64,000 nucleotides of DNA from Anaerolineales bacterium (GTDB taxonomy: Bacteria; Chloroflexota; Anaerolineae; 4572-78; J111), in the NCBI GenBank assembly GCA_015075185.1, contig JABTUW010000007.1:310001-374000 (forward strand), written 5' to 3'. Shown here one piece after another: positions 43,777-52,129 of this stretch. The translations under genes and the position numbers were made by a program. The number at the start of each line of letters is the position of its first letter. The first letter of the stretch is position 1. The notes under the pieces are model-generated. The model saw nothing but the letters and a program-made list of their open reading frames with translations, was not told where the DNA came from and made no database searches.

Positions 43777-44376
43777 ATGCCCATTTGTCGAGACTGCAAT
43801 GGAACCGGCCAACGCGAAATCAGGCGAGAAATTATGACCCGCTGCCCCGATTGCGGCGGCAGCAAGTTATTACCCGACGGTTCGGAGTGTAAGCGCTGTA
43901 ACAAACACGGTGAGGTTGGTACGGGGGAATACAAGGTTCAAAAGAAGCTGTGCCAGACCTGCCTGGGCAGCGGCAAAGTGAGCGAAGGCTCGCTGACAAC
44001 CTGGTTCCTGGTCTGGGTAGTCCCCTCAACATTGCTCATCCTCGGCGGGGGAGGGGTCGGTATCTGGGCAGCCTCGACCTTTGTGCAGAATCCGCTGGTT
44101 ACGGCGATTGTCGCCGTTTTATTTTTTGGAGGATGGGGCGCGTTGATGTCCTACTTCATTGGCCGCATGCCCCGCCTGGGCGAAATTTCGCCCTCCACCT
44201 GGTTTCTTATCCGGGCCATTCCAACGACAGTTGTCGCCCTGGGTGCAGGAGGGGCAGTGGTCTGGGTGTCGTGGCTCATGTTGATGAATGCACGGGTTAC
44301 CTCTATTCTCGCCATCGTTGTCTTCGCCATCTGGGGTGTGGTGATGTACTATTTTATTAGCCACATGCCGGAATGA
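43777..44376 (+). CDS. DnaJ-type zinc-finger membrane protein with duplicated helix pair
   Basis: 199 residues. The first 70 hold four CxxC units of the DnaJ cysteine-rich type (CRDCNGTG, CPDCGGSK, CKRCNKHG, CQTCLGSG), expected to bind two zinc ions. Two homologous repeats of about 70 residues follow, each with two helices (TTWFLVWVVPSTLLILGGGG and STWFLIRAIPTTVVALGAGG, each ending in YFI.RMP or YFISHMP). There is no J domain. ATG 43777 is supported by GGAGAAG. Possibly a membrane thiol/protein-folding factor; no function established. Confidence 0.72.
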   Translation: MPICRDCNGTGQREIRREIMTRCPDCGGSKLLPDGSECKRCNKHGEVGTGEYKVQKKLCQTCLGSGKVSEGSLTTWFLVWVVPSTLLILGGGGVGIWAASTFVQNPLVTAIVAVLFFGGWGALMSYFIGRMPRLGEISPSTWFLIRAIPTTVVALGAGGAVVWVSWLMLMNARVTSILAIVVFAIWGVVMYYFISHMPE

Positions 44377-44386
44377 AACGTGATAC

Positions 44387-46435
44387 GTGATACGTAAAAA
44401 AACGGTTCAACGTTCAACGTTCAACGTTTCACGCTTCACGTTTCACGTTTTACGCTTTACGCTCTTCATCCTGCTTCCGGCCTGCACCCTCGCCCCTAGC
44501 CCTGCTCCTCGCTCTCCTGATCTCCTGTACGTTTTCGACGTTAGCGATCTGCATTTCAACCATTACGAGTATTGCCTTGCCTTAACCGGCGAACCCAGCC
44601 CCTGCTCGGCGGAGGGCCCGCCTCCACCCGGCAAATCCTATCAAGATTTGTTACGTGATTACGATACGCTTGTTTTCCTGGCAACGCTGCAGGGGGTGGT
44701 CAACCGCGACCGGCCCCGGCTCTACCTCAACCACGACCACCAGCGCCTGGAGACGCCGGGTGTTGATGCCTTCTGGCTGGAGAAGTATCGGGAAGTGGGA
44801 CAACCCTACGGCTGGCTGGCCAGGACGAAAACCATCAGGTTGGACAGCTTGGCCGAGGTATTGGCAACCTTTGCCGGCGATGTGGCGGGAATTGTTTTAT
44901 GGGACCCGGCCGTTCCGGCGACACTCAATGTGGCGACAACCACGGCCGGGGTAGAAAATCTGGCCGTGCTGCGGGCCGGCAGCGAGATTGAGCCGGAAGT
45001 CACGGCCCGGCTTGAAGTCAAACAATCGCTGGTTGGCTTGTTTGTGCCCGGTGCAGCCACCTTGCCCGGCAGCACCACGCCCTCTTCCGGCTCACCCAAA
45101 ACGGACGCCTACCTGTGGGCCAAGGAAGAGTATCTGGATAGTGGCCGTGCCAACCCGCTCATGCTGGCCTATCTGGAGGACGGTTGGCCGGCGACGCGCT
45201 ATGTTCAAAACAAGATGACTCGCGGCGGAGTCTATGCCCTGGAACGGGACTATGTGGTCCAGCAGCGCGGCTTTGCCTTTGATCTCTCGCCCTGGGCCGA
45301 CGAAGCGCCTAACGACGACCCCAGCCAGCCCCTCGGCGTTGATGCCGCAACCCTCAAAACAATTGTCGAGGCGGCGGAGGCGCAGGCCGGTGGGCAGTTG
45401 ATTAAAGTGTGGGGCTTTATTCCCTGGTATGAAAAGTATGCTACAGAGCCGGGGGTTGGCTCGGCGCAGCATACCCCAATTCAAGGGGAGTGGGAGAGTA
45501 CCTGGCTTTTTTCTCAACACGGAGCCTATTTGCAGGGCGGCGGCGGCGATGTGTTTGGCCTGGCTATGGCCAATGTGTCGGTGCATAAATTTGGGCCGCG
45601 CCCGGCCTTGCGCACGCCGCCAGGCTCTCCCTCGGCGGCAGAACTGGTGGAAAAAGGCTACTTGACCGCGCAGGGTCGAGTGGCTCCAGGACGGACCTTT
45701 GTGCTGTTTTACGCCGGTGATTACGACTTAGCCCACCCGGTGCAGGTATTGCTAGCTAACTATGCCGCCTCGCCCTGGCTGGATGCGCGGCGGGGTGAAA
45801 TCCCCCTGGCCTGGGGCCTCAATCCGGCCCTGGTCGAGGATATTCCAGGCATTATGACCTATCTGTATGCCACCCAAAGCCAGCAGGATTATTTTGTGGC
45901 GGCTAACAGCGGCGCGGGCTACCTCAACCCCGATGCCCTGTCGGAGGTGGATCTGCTGCGCTGGCTGGGGCGCAGCCGGGAATTTTACCGGAAGTACGGT
46001 TACGATGCGCAGGGTTTTTTGCTCAACGGCAACGGCGCGGCCATGTCGCAGCTTCGGCTGGATGCCTTTACCTTTTTGACTCCCGCTGGCATCCTCACCC
46101 CGGATTATGAAATTGACGAACCCTGGCCCCGCCTGCAGCTCGGCACGCCGCTCGCGGCTGTCGCCACCGAAACCCTGGCCGGCACGCCCGATGTGGCGGC
46201 TCAAGCTGTTCACTCGGCCTACCGGCGGATCGTCCTGGAGCAGCAGCGACCACCTTTTCTGACTTTTCGCTCCTCGTTCCAGTCAGCCACGTTTTTGTGG
46301 GGCGTGCGGGATCGGATTCAGGCACAAGATGAGGCGGGGCAGATTATGGGCGAAAACGGTGAGGTACTGCACCCCAATTATACGGTGGTTGATCCTTATA
46401 CGTTTTTCTTTTTGCTGGAGAAATGGCTGGAGTAG
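44387..46435 (+). CDS. GxGYxYP-domain lipoprotein
   Basis: 682 residues. Residues 1-33 form a basic-hydrophobic signal peptide ending in a good lipobox (LLPAC), so it is probably a lipoprotein. Its hydrophobic part is encoded by a tandem ACGTTTCACG-type repeat (44376-44462). The body matches the GxGYxYP family (putative glycan-acting proteins): LVFLATLQGVVNRDRPRLYL near residue 95 and NSGAGYLNPDALSE near 505. The start is GTG 44387, the only in-frame candidate before the signal peptide. Enzymatic activity is not established. Confidence 0.68.
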   Translation: MIRKKTVQRSTFNVSRFTFHVLRFTLFILLPACTLAPSPAPRSPDLLYVFDVSDLHFNHYEYCLALTGEPSPCSAEGPPPPGKSYQDLLRDYDTLVFLATLQGVVNRDRPRLYLNHDHQRLETPGVDAFWLEKYREVGQPYGWLARTKTIRLDSLAEVLATFAGDVAGIVLWDPAVPATLNVATTTAGVENLAVLRAGSEIEPEVTARLEVKQSLVGLFVPGAATLPGSTTPSSGSPKTDAYLWAKEEYLDSGRANPLMLAYLEDGWPATRYVQNKMTRGGVYALERDYVVQQRGFAFDLSPWADEAPNDDPSQPLGVDAATLKTIVEAAEAQAGGQLIKVWGFIPWYEKYATEPGVGSAQHTPIQGEWESTWLFSQHGAYLQGGGGDVFGLAMANVSVHKFGPRPALRTPPGSPSAAELVEKGYLTAQGRVAPGRTFVLFYAGDYDLAHPVQVLLANYAASPWLDARRGEIPLAWGLNPALVEDIPGIMTYLYATQSQQDYFVAANSGAGYLNPDALSEVDLLRWLGRSREFYRKYGYDAQGFLLNGNGAAMSQLRLDAFTFLTPAGILTPDYEIDEPWPRLQLGTPLAAVATETLAGTPDVAAQAVHSAYRRIVLEQQRPPFLTFRSSFQSATFLWGVRDRIQAQDEAGQIMGENGEVLHPNYTVVDPYTFFFLLEKWLE

Positions 46436-46460
46436 CTGCCTGCCTGAGGACATAAAGGAT

Positions 46461-47174
46461 TTACAAGGTGATCGCTACATCGTCTCTTAATGTGAAATCC
46501 TGGATGATTTGATCGAGTTGAATGAGCGTGTTGAGGTCTTCCCGCTCCTCTTGAGTGGTATAAATGAGCAGGCCGCCATCACTGAACAGCATGGCACTCA
46601 GCCCCTCGTTGGCGATGGATAACTCAATGACGACTGAGGTCAGCTTCCCGGTTGTTCGGGAACGCTCCCACTCCTCGGCTTCGGCCACACCCCCGCCGAA
46701 GATGCCGGCCACACGGACATCCTGAATCTTGAGATTGCCAAACCAGCCGCCTTTCACTTTCCGCTCGATTTCCCGGCCTAGTTGGTTTAGGTCAATCTCG
46801 CGCTTGTAAGCGTGAAACTGGGGAATTGACCGGGCGAGCTGCTTCAGAAATTGATCGCTAAAGCGAGTGCCTTTGAAGTAGATATGGGGACTTGTTGGAT
46901 CACGATAGGCCATCATTTCCTCGATGGTAATCAACCTGTCGTGAACCAGACCCTGGTGCCTGAAGAGTTGCAGCCTCAGAACTTCGTGTTGGACCTTGTA
47001 TTTTAAGAACTGAGGATGTTCGCTTTCGCCCAGGAGTCGGAGCTGGCTGTGAACCTGGTCATCCTGCGGCTCATCTGGAAAACGGATACCTAGCTGGTGA
47101 GTGGTATGAATTTCCTCGCCAACCGTTAGCTCAGGAAAACCTTCAACGCGATAACGCTTATAACTGCGGGCCAT
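46461..47174 (-). CDS. hypothetical protein downstream of the selenoprotein gene
   Basis: 237 residues, soluble-looking, no signal peptide, no recognised family. It contains YRVEGFPELTVGEEIHTTHQ near the N-terminus, a VAGIFGGGVAEAEEWERSR stretch near 165 and an acidic C-terminal helix. ATG 47174 follows the stop of the Rdx-like gene by nine bases on the same strand, which suggests an operon. No cysteine pair or catalytic motif stands out. Confidence 0.6.
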   Translation of the reverse strand: MARSYKRYRVEGFPELTVGEEIHTTHQLGIRFPDEPQDDQVHSQLRLLGESEHPQFLKYKVQHEVLRLQLFRHQGLVHDRLITIEEMMAYRDPTSPHIYFKGTRFSDQFLKQLARSIPQFHAYKREIDLNQLGREIERKVKGGWFGNLKIQDVRVAGIFGGGVAEAEEWERSRTTGKLTSVVIELSIANEGLSAMLFSDGGLLIYTTQEEREDLNTLIQLDQIIQDFTLRDDVAITL

Positions 47175-47183
47175 GGTTCAACT

Positions 47184-47426
47184 TTAGGCCTTTGCCTTCA
47201 CCAGCCGGTACACCTCCCCCGGCTCGGCGTGGCGCCCCAGCCCCTTTTTGGAGAAAATTAACTGGCCGTTGACGGTAACCTCGAATTTGCCGCCGCTGCC
47301 GGGAATCAGGGTCAGCGACTCGATTTGCGCCTCAAGCTCTGAGTCCTCCAGCATTTCATTCAACAAGCTCACGGCCCGTGGGGTGTAACTTCAAACCCGG
47401 CAGTATTCAATCGTAATCGTCAGCAT
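47184..47426 (-). CDS. SelW-like Rdx-family selenoprotein with in-frame TGA (Sec)
   Basis: 80 residues if the TGA at 47393-47391 is decoded as selenocysteine (U). Reading from ATG 47426 gives MLTITIEYCRVUSYTPRAVS, then LLNEMLEDSELEAQIESLTL and the rest to 47184. EYC-x2-U-x-Y-x2-RA is the CxxC/CxxU redox motif of the SelT/SelW/SelH (Rdx) thioredoxin-like family, which spans the TGA. The rest fits too: IPGSGGKFEV, NGQLIFSKK and the GRHAEPGE segment. AAAGGA sits six bases before the ATG. Conventional calling would start at GTG 47372 and lose the motif. A SECIS hairpin could not be proven by eye. The alternative is a disrupted Cys codon. Confidence 0.82.
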
Positions 47427-47526
47427 GGATTATCCTTTCAGAGTAAGGGGTGAAGAAACGAAGAGGCAAGGAGGCGATACGGCTTAATCACCACCTCTTC
47501 GCCTCCCTTATCTTCCGCTTATAGAG

Positions 47527-48456
47527 TTACGAGCGGGCCGGGCGGCGGCGCTTGGGTTGAGGGGTGGGGTGGGTGTAAGGATTGGTGGCTAACTCCGGCC
47601 GCCGGCGGCGATAAATCATCAAGCCAATGCCAATCAGGATCAAAACAGCGCCGACAATCTGCGCTGTCGGAACAGCGGCAATCGTCCAGGCGTCGGGGCG
47701 TAAGGACTCGACAAGAATCCGGCCAACGGAATACCAGATGAGATACAGCGACGTAAGATCGCCGTCCAGTAATTTACTGGCGTACTTGCGGGCTACCCAC
47801 ATCAGGATGCCGAAACCAAGCAGATTCCAAAGGGACTCGTAAAGGAAAACAGGATGAAAGGTGGTTGTCGCTAGGGGATAAGCAGTCAAATCATTGTAGG
47901 GGGGAATACGCTGGTTGGCGTTGGTAATGGTAATACCCCAGGGTAAATCGGTCGGCGGGCCATAAAGTTCCTGGTTGAAAAAATTGCCCCAGCGGCCAAT
48001 CGCCTGGGCCAGGAGCATGCCAGGGGCGATGTTATCTAGCCAGCGCCAAAAATTTAACTTGTGGCGGCGGGTATAGATAAAAACGGCGAGCACCCCGCCC
48101 AACAGCGCGCCGTAAATGCCAATCCCGCCTTCCCAAATCATGAGGGCAGTAGGAAAGGGGATAGCCGCGCCAAAGAGGGTAATGGTGGTAAAAGGCTGCT
48201 CGATAAAGTAATAGCTAAAGCCCCGGCTGCCTCCTGCCGGAGAGGAAAGCACGTGATACAGGCGAGCGCCAATAATGCCCAAAATCAAACACCAAATCAA
48301 GAGATTCCAGGCGTGTTCGGGGTTTTCTTTTTTACGACGCGCCTCTAATGAGGTAATATAGGCCGCGCTCAGAGCGCCAGCCACAATCAATAGGCCGTAC
48401 CAGCGAATAATGAAGGGGCCTGCTTGAAATAAAATTGGATCAGCCGGGGATTGCAT
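47527..48456 (-). CDS. lgt: prolipoprotein diacylglyceryl transferase
   Basis: 309 residues with seven membrane helices. Diagnostic Lgt motifs are GPFIIRWYGLLIVAG, the EGGIGIYGALLGG segment and AIGRWGNFFNQELYG. It transfers diacylglycerol to the lipobox cysteine of prolipoproteins at the membrane. GAGGAG precedes ATG 48456. The C-terminus is a basic tail (KRRRPARS). It is divergent from the SpoIIE-fusion gene, and a lipoprotein gene lies nearby at 44387. Confidence 0.93.
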   Translation of the reverse strand: MQSPADPILFQAGPFIIRWYGLLIVAGALSAAYITSLEARRKKENPEHAWNLLIWCLILGIIGARLYHVLSSPAGGSRGFSYYFIEQPFTTITLFGAAIPFPTALMIWEGGIGIYGALLGGVLAVFIYTRRHKLNFWRWLDNIAPGMLLAQAIGRWGNFFNQELYGPPTDLPWGITITNANQRIPPYNDLTAYPLATTTFHPVFLYESLWNLLGFGILMWVARKYASKLLDGDLTSLYLIWYSVGRILVESLRPDAWTIAAVPTAQIVGAVLILIGIGLMIYRRRRPELATNPYTHPTPQPKRRRPARS

Positions 48457-48599
48457 ATCTTCTCCTCTTCAAAATGGAAAGTGCGGCTATTATAGCACAG
48501 TGTGAAGTATAATCAATAAATTTGGCGTGGGCCAGCAGACTAAAGAATCACCGTTTTCGAGTTTGATGGAGAAATTCGCTGCTGTCCTGGCCTAAAATG

Positions 48600-48608
48600 T
48601 GGTATAAT
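48600..48608 (+). promoter_or_regulatory. extended -10 promoter of the partner-switching operon
   Basis: TGGTATAAT matches the TGn-TATAAT extended -10 element, 36 bases before ATG 48645. No good -35 is visible at 17 bases upstream. Confidence 0.5.
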
Positions 48609-48644
48609 AGCATGAGTTTAATTCTGGTGGAATAGATAATCTTA

Positions 48645-50699
48645 ATGCCCGCTTTAAATTCATCGAAATTCAATTTATTGAATGAGTTCGCCCAGCAGTG
48701 GCGTGAAGTTGTCGCGAGTGACCTTTTGGTGCTTTCGCTTGAAGGGGAGGTGCTAACTTATAACAATGGTACTCGCCAGGTTAATTGGCGTGACATTCTC
48801 CAGCGAGCTTCACCTGACCAGCCGACCCTGCTGACCGAGGCCAACCAAAGGGTGCTGACCGTGCCCCTCTTAGATGGACAGGATCTCCTGGGCTACCTTT
48901 TGGCCTTTGATGCCCAAGAGGCCAATGCTTCGCTCCTAAACTGGGGAGCTAAAAACCTGGTTGCTCGCCTGGTGAATGAGGAAGCGCTGCAAGGGATGAC
49001 CGACGAATTGATCGGCGCATGGGACCAACTGGAATTAATTTACCGGGTGACTCAAAACCTGGCGCTCACCCCCGATTTGTTGGCAACGCTTAAATCAATT
49101 CTTCAGGAAATCCAAAAGGTGGTCAATACCGAAAGCAGCTTTGTACTGCTGCGGCGGCTTGATTCATTCGATTGTGTGACCGGCGGCGCTTATCAGGTTG
49201 AGCCGTACCTGTGCCGGGAGTCTTTGCTCGATACCCTGGCTCAGACTAATCGGGTGGTCTTGGCTAATGAGACCGCGCTCTGCCGGCAACTCTGGCCCGA
49301 AGCGCCGGCTTCTGTGGAAACCCTGCTGGCTACCTCCTTGACCATCACCGACGAGAGCTGCCAGGCGGCGCTTGGCCTGATTAACAAAGCCAACAAAAAT
49401 TTCACGGCGGGTGATGCTAAATTATTGGCGGCCCTGGCCCAGCAAGTTGGCTCCATCATTAAGAATTTCCTGGTGCATCAGCGGCTGATTGTTGAAGAAC
49501 GGTTGAGCCGCGAGTTGGAAATCGCGGCTGAGATTCAAGAGAGCCTTTTGCCCACCAAACTGCCCCAAATGGGCGGGCTGTCAATTGCCGTCGTCTCCAT
49601 CCCGGCCTCGGAAGTGGGCGGAGATTTTTACGATTTTATCACCGTTAGCGACCGCCAGCTCACCCTCATTATCGGTGATGTGGCGGGGAAGGGTATTCCC
49701 GCGGCAATGCTCACCTCGGTGACCCGGACCATGCTGCGAGTCGAAGCCATGCGCGGCGATCTGCCGCACAGCATTATTCACCAGGCTAACAATGTGTTAT
49801 ATCAGGATTTGAGCCGGGCCGACTCTTTTGTTACCGCTTTTGTGGCCACCATTGACGCCGCCGCCGGCACGCTCAGTTATGCCAGCGCCGGACATACCCC
49901 GGCTATTCTCTGGCGAGCCGAAACTCAAACGACGGAACAATTAAAAGCCACCTCACCCCCCATCGGTATTTTTTATCGCGGCGAATCAACGCGGACTGTC
50001 ACCTTGAATCCCGGCGATACCCTTCTATTTTACACGGACGGCATTACCGAGGCAGAGTCGCCGGCAGGTGAGCTGTTTGGACTGAGCCGGTTGATCCGGA
50101 TTGTCGAAGCCAATGCCCATGAGTCCCCGGATAAACTGCAACAACAAATTCAAACGGAAATCACTCAATTCCGTCAAGACTCCCTGGGCCGGGATGACGC
50201 TACGCTCTTGGTGGTCAAAATGTTACCACAAATGGAAGGAATAACCCCCAAGATAAATCCGGTAGTTATTAAAACGGTGGATTTTGCCTATCCAGCAGAT
50301 ACAAAGTATCTCATCGAAATTTCTAATGAGATTACGAGTACCTGCCGTCAATTACCCGCTTTGCCCTCCGGCTCCAAGGCCAACGATTTTATCTACTTGA
50401 TCGAATTGGCAATTTCCGAAATTTGCACCAATATCATTCAGCACGCTTATGGCGGCAAAAAGGGTGAGATAACCGGCCGGATTACCTTGTTGCAGCATGG
50501 CGTCTATCTCGATTTCTATGATACTGGCATTAGTTTTGACCCATCTACTATCCCCGAACCCAATGCTAATCCTCATCAATTGACTGAAGGCGGCTACGGT
50601 TTACACATTGTCCGGCAGATTATGGATGTTGTTACCTATAACCGCCACCCCGAGCTTGGTAATCACTGGCATTTGGAAAAATTTGTACTATCATCCTGA
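48645..50699 (+). CDS. GAF-SpoIIE phosphatase fused to HATPase (RsbU-RsbW type)
   Basis: 684 residues. The N-terminal 120 residues are unassigned; a GAF-like domain (about 130-285) follows. A coiled linker EIAAEIQESLLPTKLP (about 285-305) leads to a SpoIIE/PP2C domain with SEVGGDFYDFI, IGDVAGKGIPAAM, YASAGHTPAI, LFYTDGITEA and GRDDATLLVV. The last 140 residues form a GHKL ATPase of the anti-sigma kinase type, with N-box ELAISEICTNIIQHAYGG and TEGGYGLHIVRQIMD. It thus joins the STAS phosphatase and kinase in one protein. It heads an operon with two STAS proteins and a receiver protein. Confidence 0.9.
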   Translation: MPALNSSKFNLLNEFAQQWREVVASDLLVLSLEGEVLTYNNGTRQVNWRDILQRASPDQPTLLTEANQRVLTVPLLDGQDLLGYLLAFDAQEANASLLNWGAKNLVARLVNEEALQGMTDELIGAWDQLELIYRVTQNLALTPDLLATLKSILQEIQKVVNTESSFVLLRRLDSFDCVTGGAYQVEPYLCRESLLDTLAQTNRVVLANETALCRQLWPEAPASVETLLATSLTITDESCQAALGLINKANKNFTAGDAKLLAALAQQVGSIIKNFLVHQRLIVEERLSRELEIAAEIQESLLPTKLPQMGGLSIAVVSIPASEVGGDFYDFITVSDRQLTLIIGDVAGKGIPAAMLTSVTRTMLRVEAMRGDLPHSIIHQANNVLYQDLSRADSFVTAFVATIDAAAGTLSYASAGHTPAILWRAETQTTEQLKATSPPIGIFYRGESTRTVTLNPGDTLLFYTDGITEAESPAGELFGLSRLIRIVEANAHESPDKLQQQIQTEITQFRQDSLGRDDATLLVVKMLPQMEGITPKINPVVIKTVDFAYPADTKYLIEISNEITSTCRQLPALPSGSKANDFIYLIELAISEICTNIIQHAYGGKKGEITGRITLLQHGVYLDFYDTGISFDPSTIPEPNANPHQLTEGGYGLHIVRQIMDVVTYNRHPELGNHWHLEKFVLSS

Positions 50700-50780
50700 A
50701 CTGCTATTTGACATACCTATTGTAAATTGCGTTCTAATTCTTTAGCGATTAAAATAGAGAAGATTCAAACATTGGCAACT

Positions 50781-50825
50781 GGTGTTCAACCTTCGTTGAG
50801 CATCGGTTGCTGAAGGTTGAATACC
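50781..50825 (+). other. 14-bp intergenic hairpin before the first STAS gene
   Basis: Arms 50781-50794 and 50812-50825 pair over 14 bases with one G-T; the loop is 17 bases. No T-run follows, so it is not a classical terminator. It could tune expression of the STAS genes relative to the phosphatase. Confidence 0.55.
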
Positions 50826-50859
50826 CACCATATTATTCGTATTTATCAGGAGTAGATCT

Positions 50860-51198
50860 ATGGAAATTACTTACAAATCTGCATCCCCTACACTGAGTGT
50901 CGTCTCGTTGAATGGAGCATTGAATGCGCGTTCGGCTGAGGAAGCCAAGCAAGCTTTTAGAAACTTGGTTGAAAAAGGGGTGACTACGGTAGTTGTTGAT
51001 CTGCAAGAAGTTCCCTTTATTGACAGTTCTGGGCTGGCGGCGTTGGTATCTGGACTCAAAACACTGGGCGGTGAAGCTTCTAACCTAAAGTTGGCGGCAC
51101 CCCAATCTCAAGCCCGCCTGCTCTTTGAGTTAACCATGTTTGATCGGGTTTTTGAGATACATGATAGCGTGGACGACGCCCTGAACAGCCTACAATAA
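50860..51198 (+). CDS. STAS anti-sigma factor antagonist 1
   Basis: 112 residues, RsbV/SpoIIAA length. LQEVPFIDSSGLAALVSGLK carries the phosphorylatable serine (S57 by alignment with SpoIIAA). In partner switching the unphosphorylated form sequesters the anti-sigma kinase; the SpoIIE domain of the preceding protein should dephosphorylate it. ATG 50860. It is 20 bases upstream of a second, clearly duplicated STAS gene. Confidence 0.93.
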   Translation: MEITYKSASPTLSVVSLNGALNARSAEEAKQAFRNLVEKGVTTVVVDLQEVPFIDSSGLAALVSGLKTLGGEASNLKLAAPQSQARLLFELTMFDRVFEIHDSVDDALNSLQ

Positions 51199-51218
51199 AG
51201 GCGAAAGGCAAGCGTGAG

Positions 51219-51557
51219 ATGGAAGTATCGCCCCAAGTCCTTGAGCAAGATATAGTCATTGTTTATCTCAAGGGTAGACTTGATGCCGCCAGCAGCTCAA
51301 ACGTTAAAGCTGCTCTAAAAAACCTGATTGAGAATGGTCAGCTCAAGATTATTGTTGACCTGCAAGAGGTGCCCTTTATTGATAGTTCAGGGCTAGCTGC
51401 TTTGGTGTCTGGGCTGCGCATGGCGCGTGAAAAGGGAGGCAACATTGTTCTGAGCAGGGTTCAAACCCAAGCTCAGACCGTTTTTCGCCTCACGATGCTG
51501 GATCGGGTTTTTTCTATCCACCCGTCTCCTGAAGATGCTCAACAGAGTTTACTTTAA
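51219..51557 (+). CDS. STAS anti-sigma factor antagonist 2
   Basis: 112 residues, tandem paralogue of the previous gene with the same VPFIDSSGLAALVSGLR core and phosphoacceptor S57. The C-terminal half differs (MAREKGGNIVLSRVQTQAQT against TLGGEASNLKLAAPQSQARL), suggesting partner differentiation after duplication. It lies seven bases before the receiver gene. Confidence 0.93.
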   Translation: MEVSPQVLEQDIVIVYLKGRLDAASSSNVKAALKNLIENGQLKIIVDLQEVPFIDSSGLAALVSGLRMAREKGGNIVLSRVQTQAQTVFRLTMLDRVFSIHPSPEDAQQSLL

Positions 51558-51563
51558 ACCTGG

Positions 51564-51956
51564 TTGTATAGTGTGCCAATCACCGTTCTAATTATTGATG
51601 ATGCCGTCCATATTCGCCGTTTAGTTGCCCGGATGCTCGACCAGGCTGGATTCCATACCCTGGAAGCCGCCGATGGTTTGCAGGGTTTACGCCTCCTCAA
51701 AGAAAAAAAGCCGGATGTGGTCACGTGTGATATTTCAATGCCCCTGATGGATGGGCATGAGTTTCTGATGGTGGCTAAAAGGGATCCCCAAACCCGCCAC
51801 ATCCCCATCATTGTGGTGACGGCCTTGGGCCAGGAAGAGGAAGCAGCCAGAGCCACGGCCATGGGCGCTAGCGCCTATCTGACCAAGCCCTTTAGCTCCA
51901 GCCACTTAATTGAAACAATTTTCGACCAGGTTAAAGAACATTCCAGACCCAGTTGA
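51564..51956 (+). CDS. CheY-like response regulator
   Basis: About 130 residues, a receiver domain only. The acidic pair is in VLIIDDAVHIRR, the phosphorylated aspartate near residue 56 in TCDISMPLMDG, Thr in VVTALG and Lys in LTKPFSS. There is no output domain, so it acts by protein contact. The start is TTG 51564 or GTG 51573. Its place in the operon suggests it feeds a two-component signal into the partner-switching system. Followed by a terminator. Confidence 0.9.
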   Translation: MYSVPITVLIIDDAVHIRRLVARMLDQAGFHTLEAADGLQGLRLLKEKKPDVVTCDISMPLMDGHEFLMVAKRDPQTRHIPIIVVTALGQEEEAARATAMGASAYLTKPFSSSHLIETIFDQVKEHSRPS

Positions 51957-52011
51957 GGCGGACAAAACTGGCAAATTCAGCCGAGAAAGCGCGTTGCACC
52001 TGAGCAGTTAC

Positions 52012-52050
52012 AAGCGGAGCTAAGATAACCCGGCTCCGCTTTTCTGTTTT
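52012..52050 (+). terminator. terminator of the partner-switching operon
   Basis: AAGCGGAGC (52012-52020) pairs with GCTCCGCTT (52033-52041), then TTCTGTTTTA. It lies 56 bases after the receiver gene. Confidence 0.8.
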
Positions 52051-52129
52051 ATCGTGCCGGTCGTCTACCCTCAATATGCCAACGGTCCCATTTGATCGAG
52101 TGCCATTATTATTATTATGAGTTCCGCAT

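Noticed and set aside
47184..47372. Short 62-residue protein starting at GTG 47372
   Set aside because: This start has no ribosome-binding site and drops the redox motif. The longer frame through TGA explains the upstream ATG, the site and the family match better.
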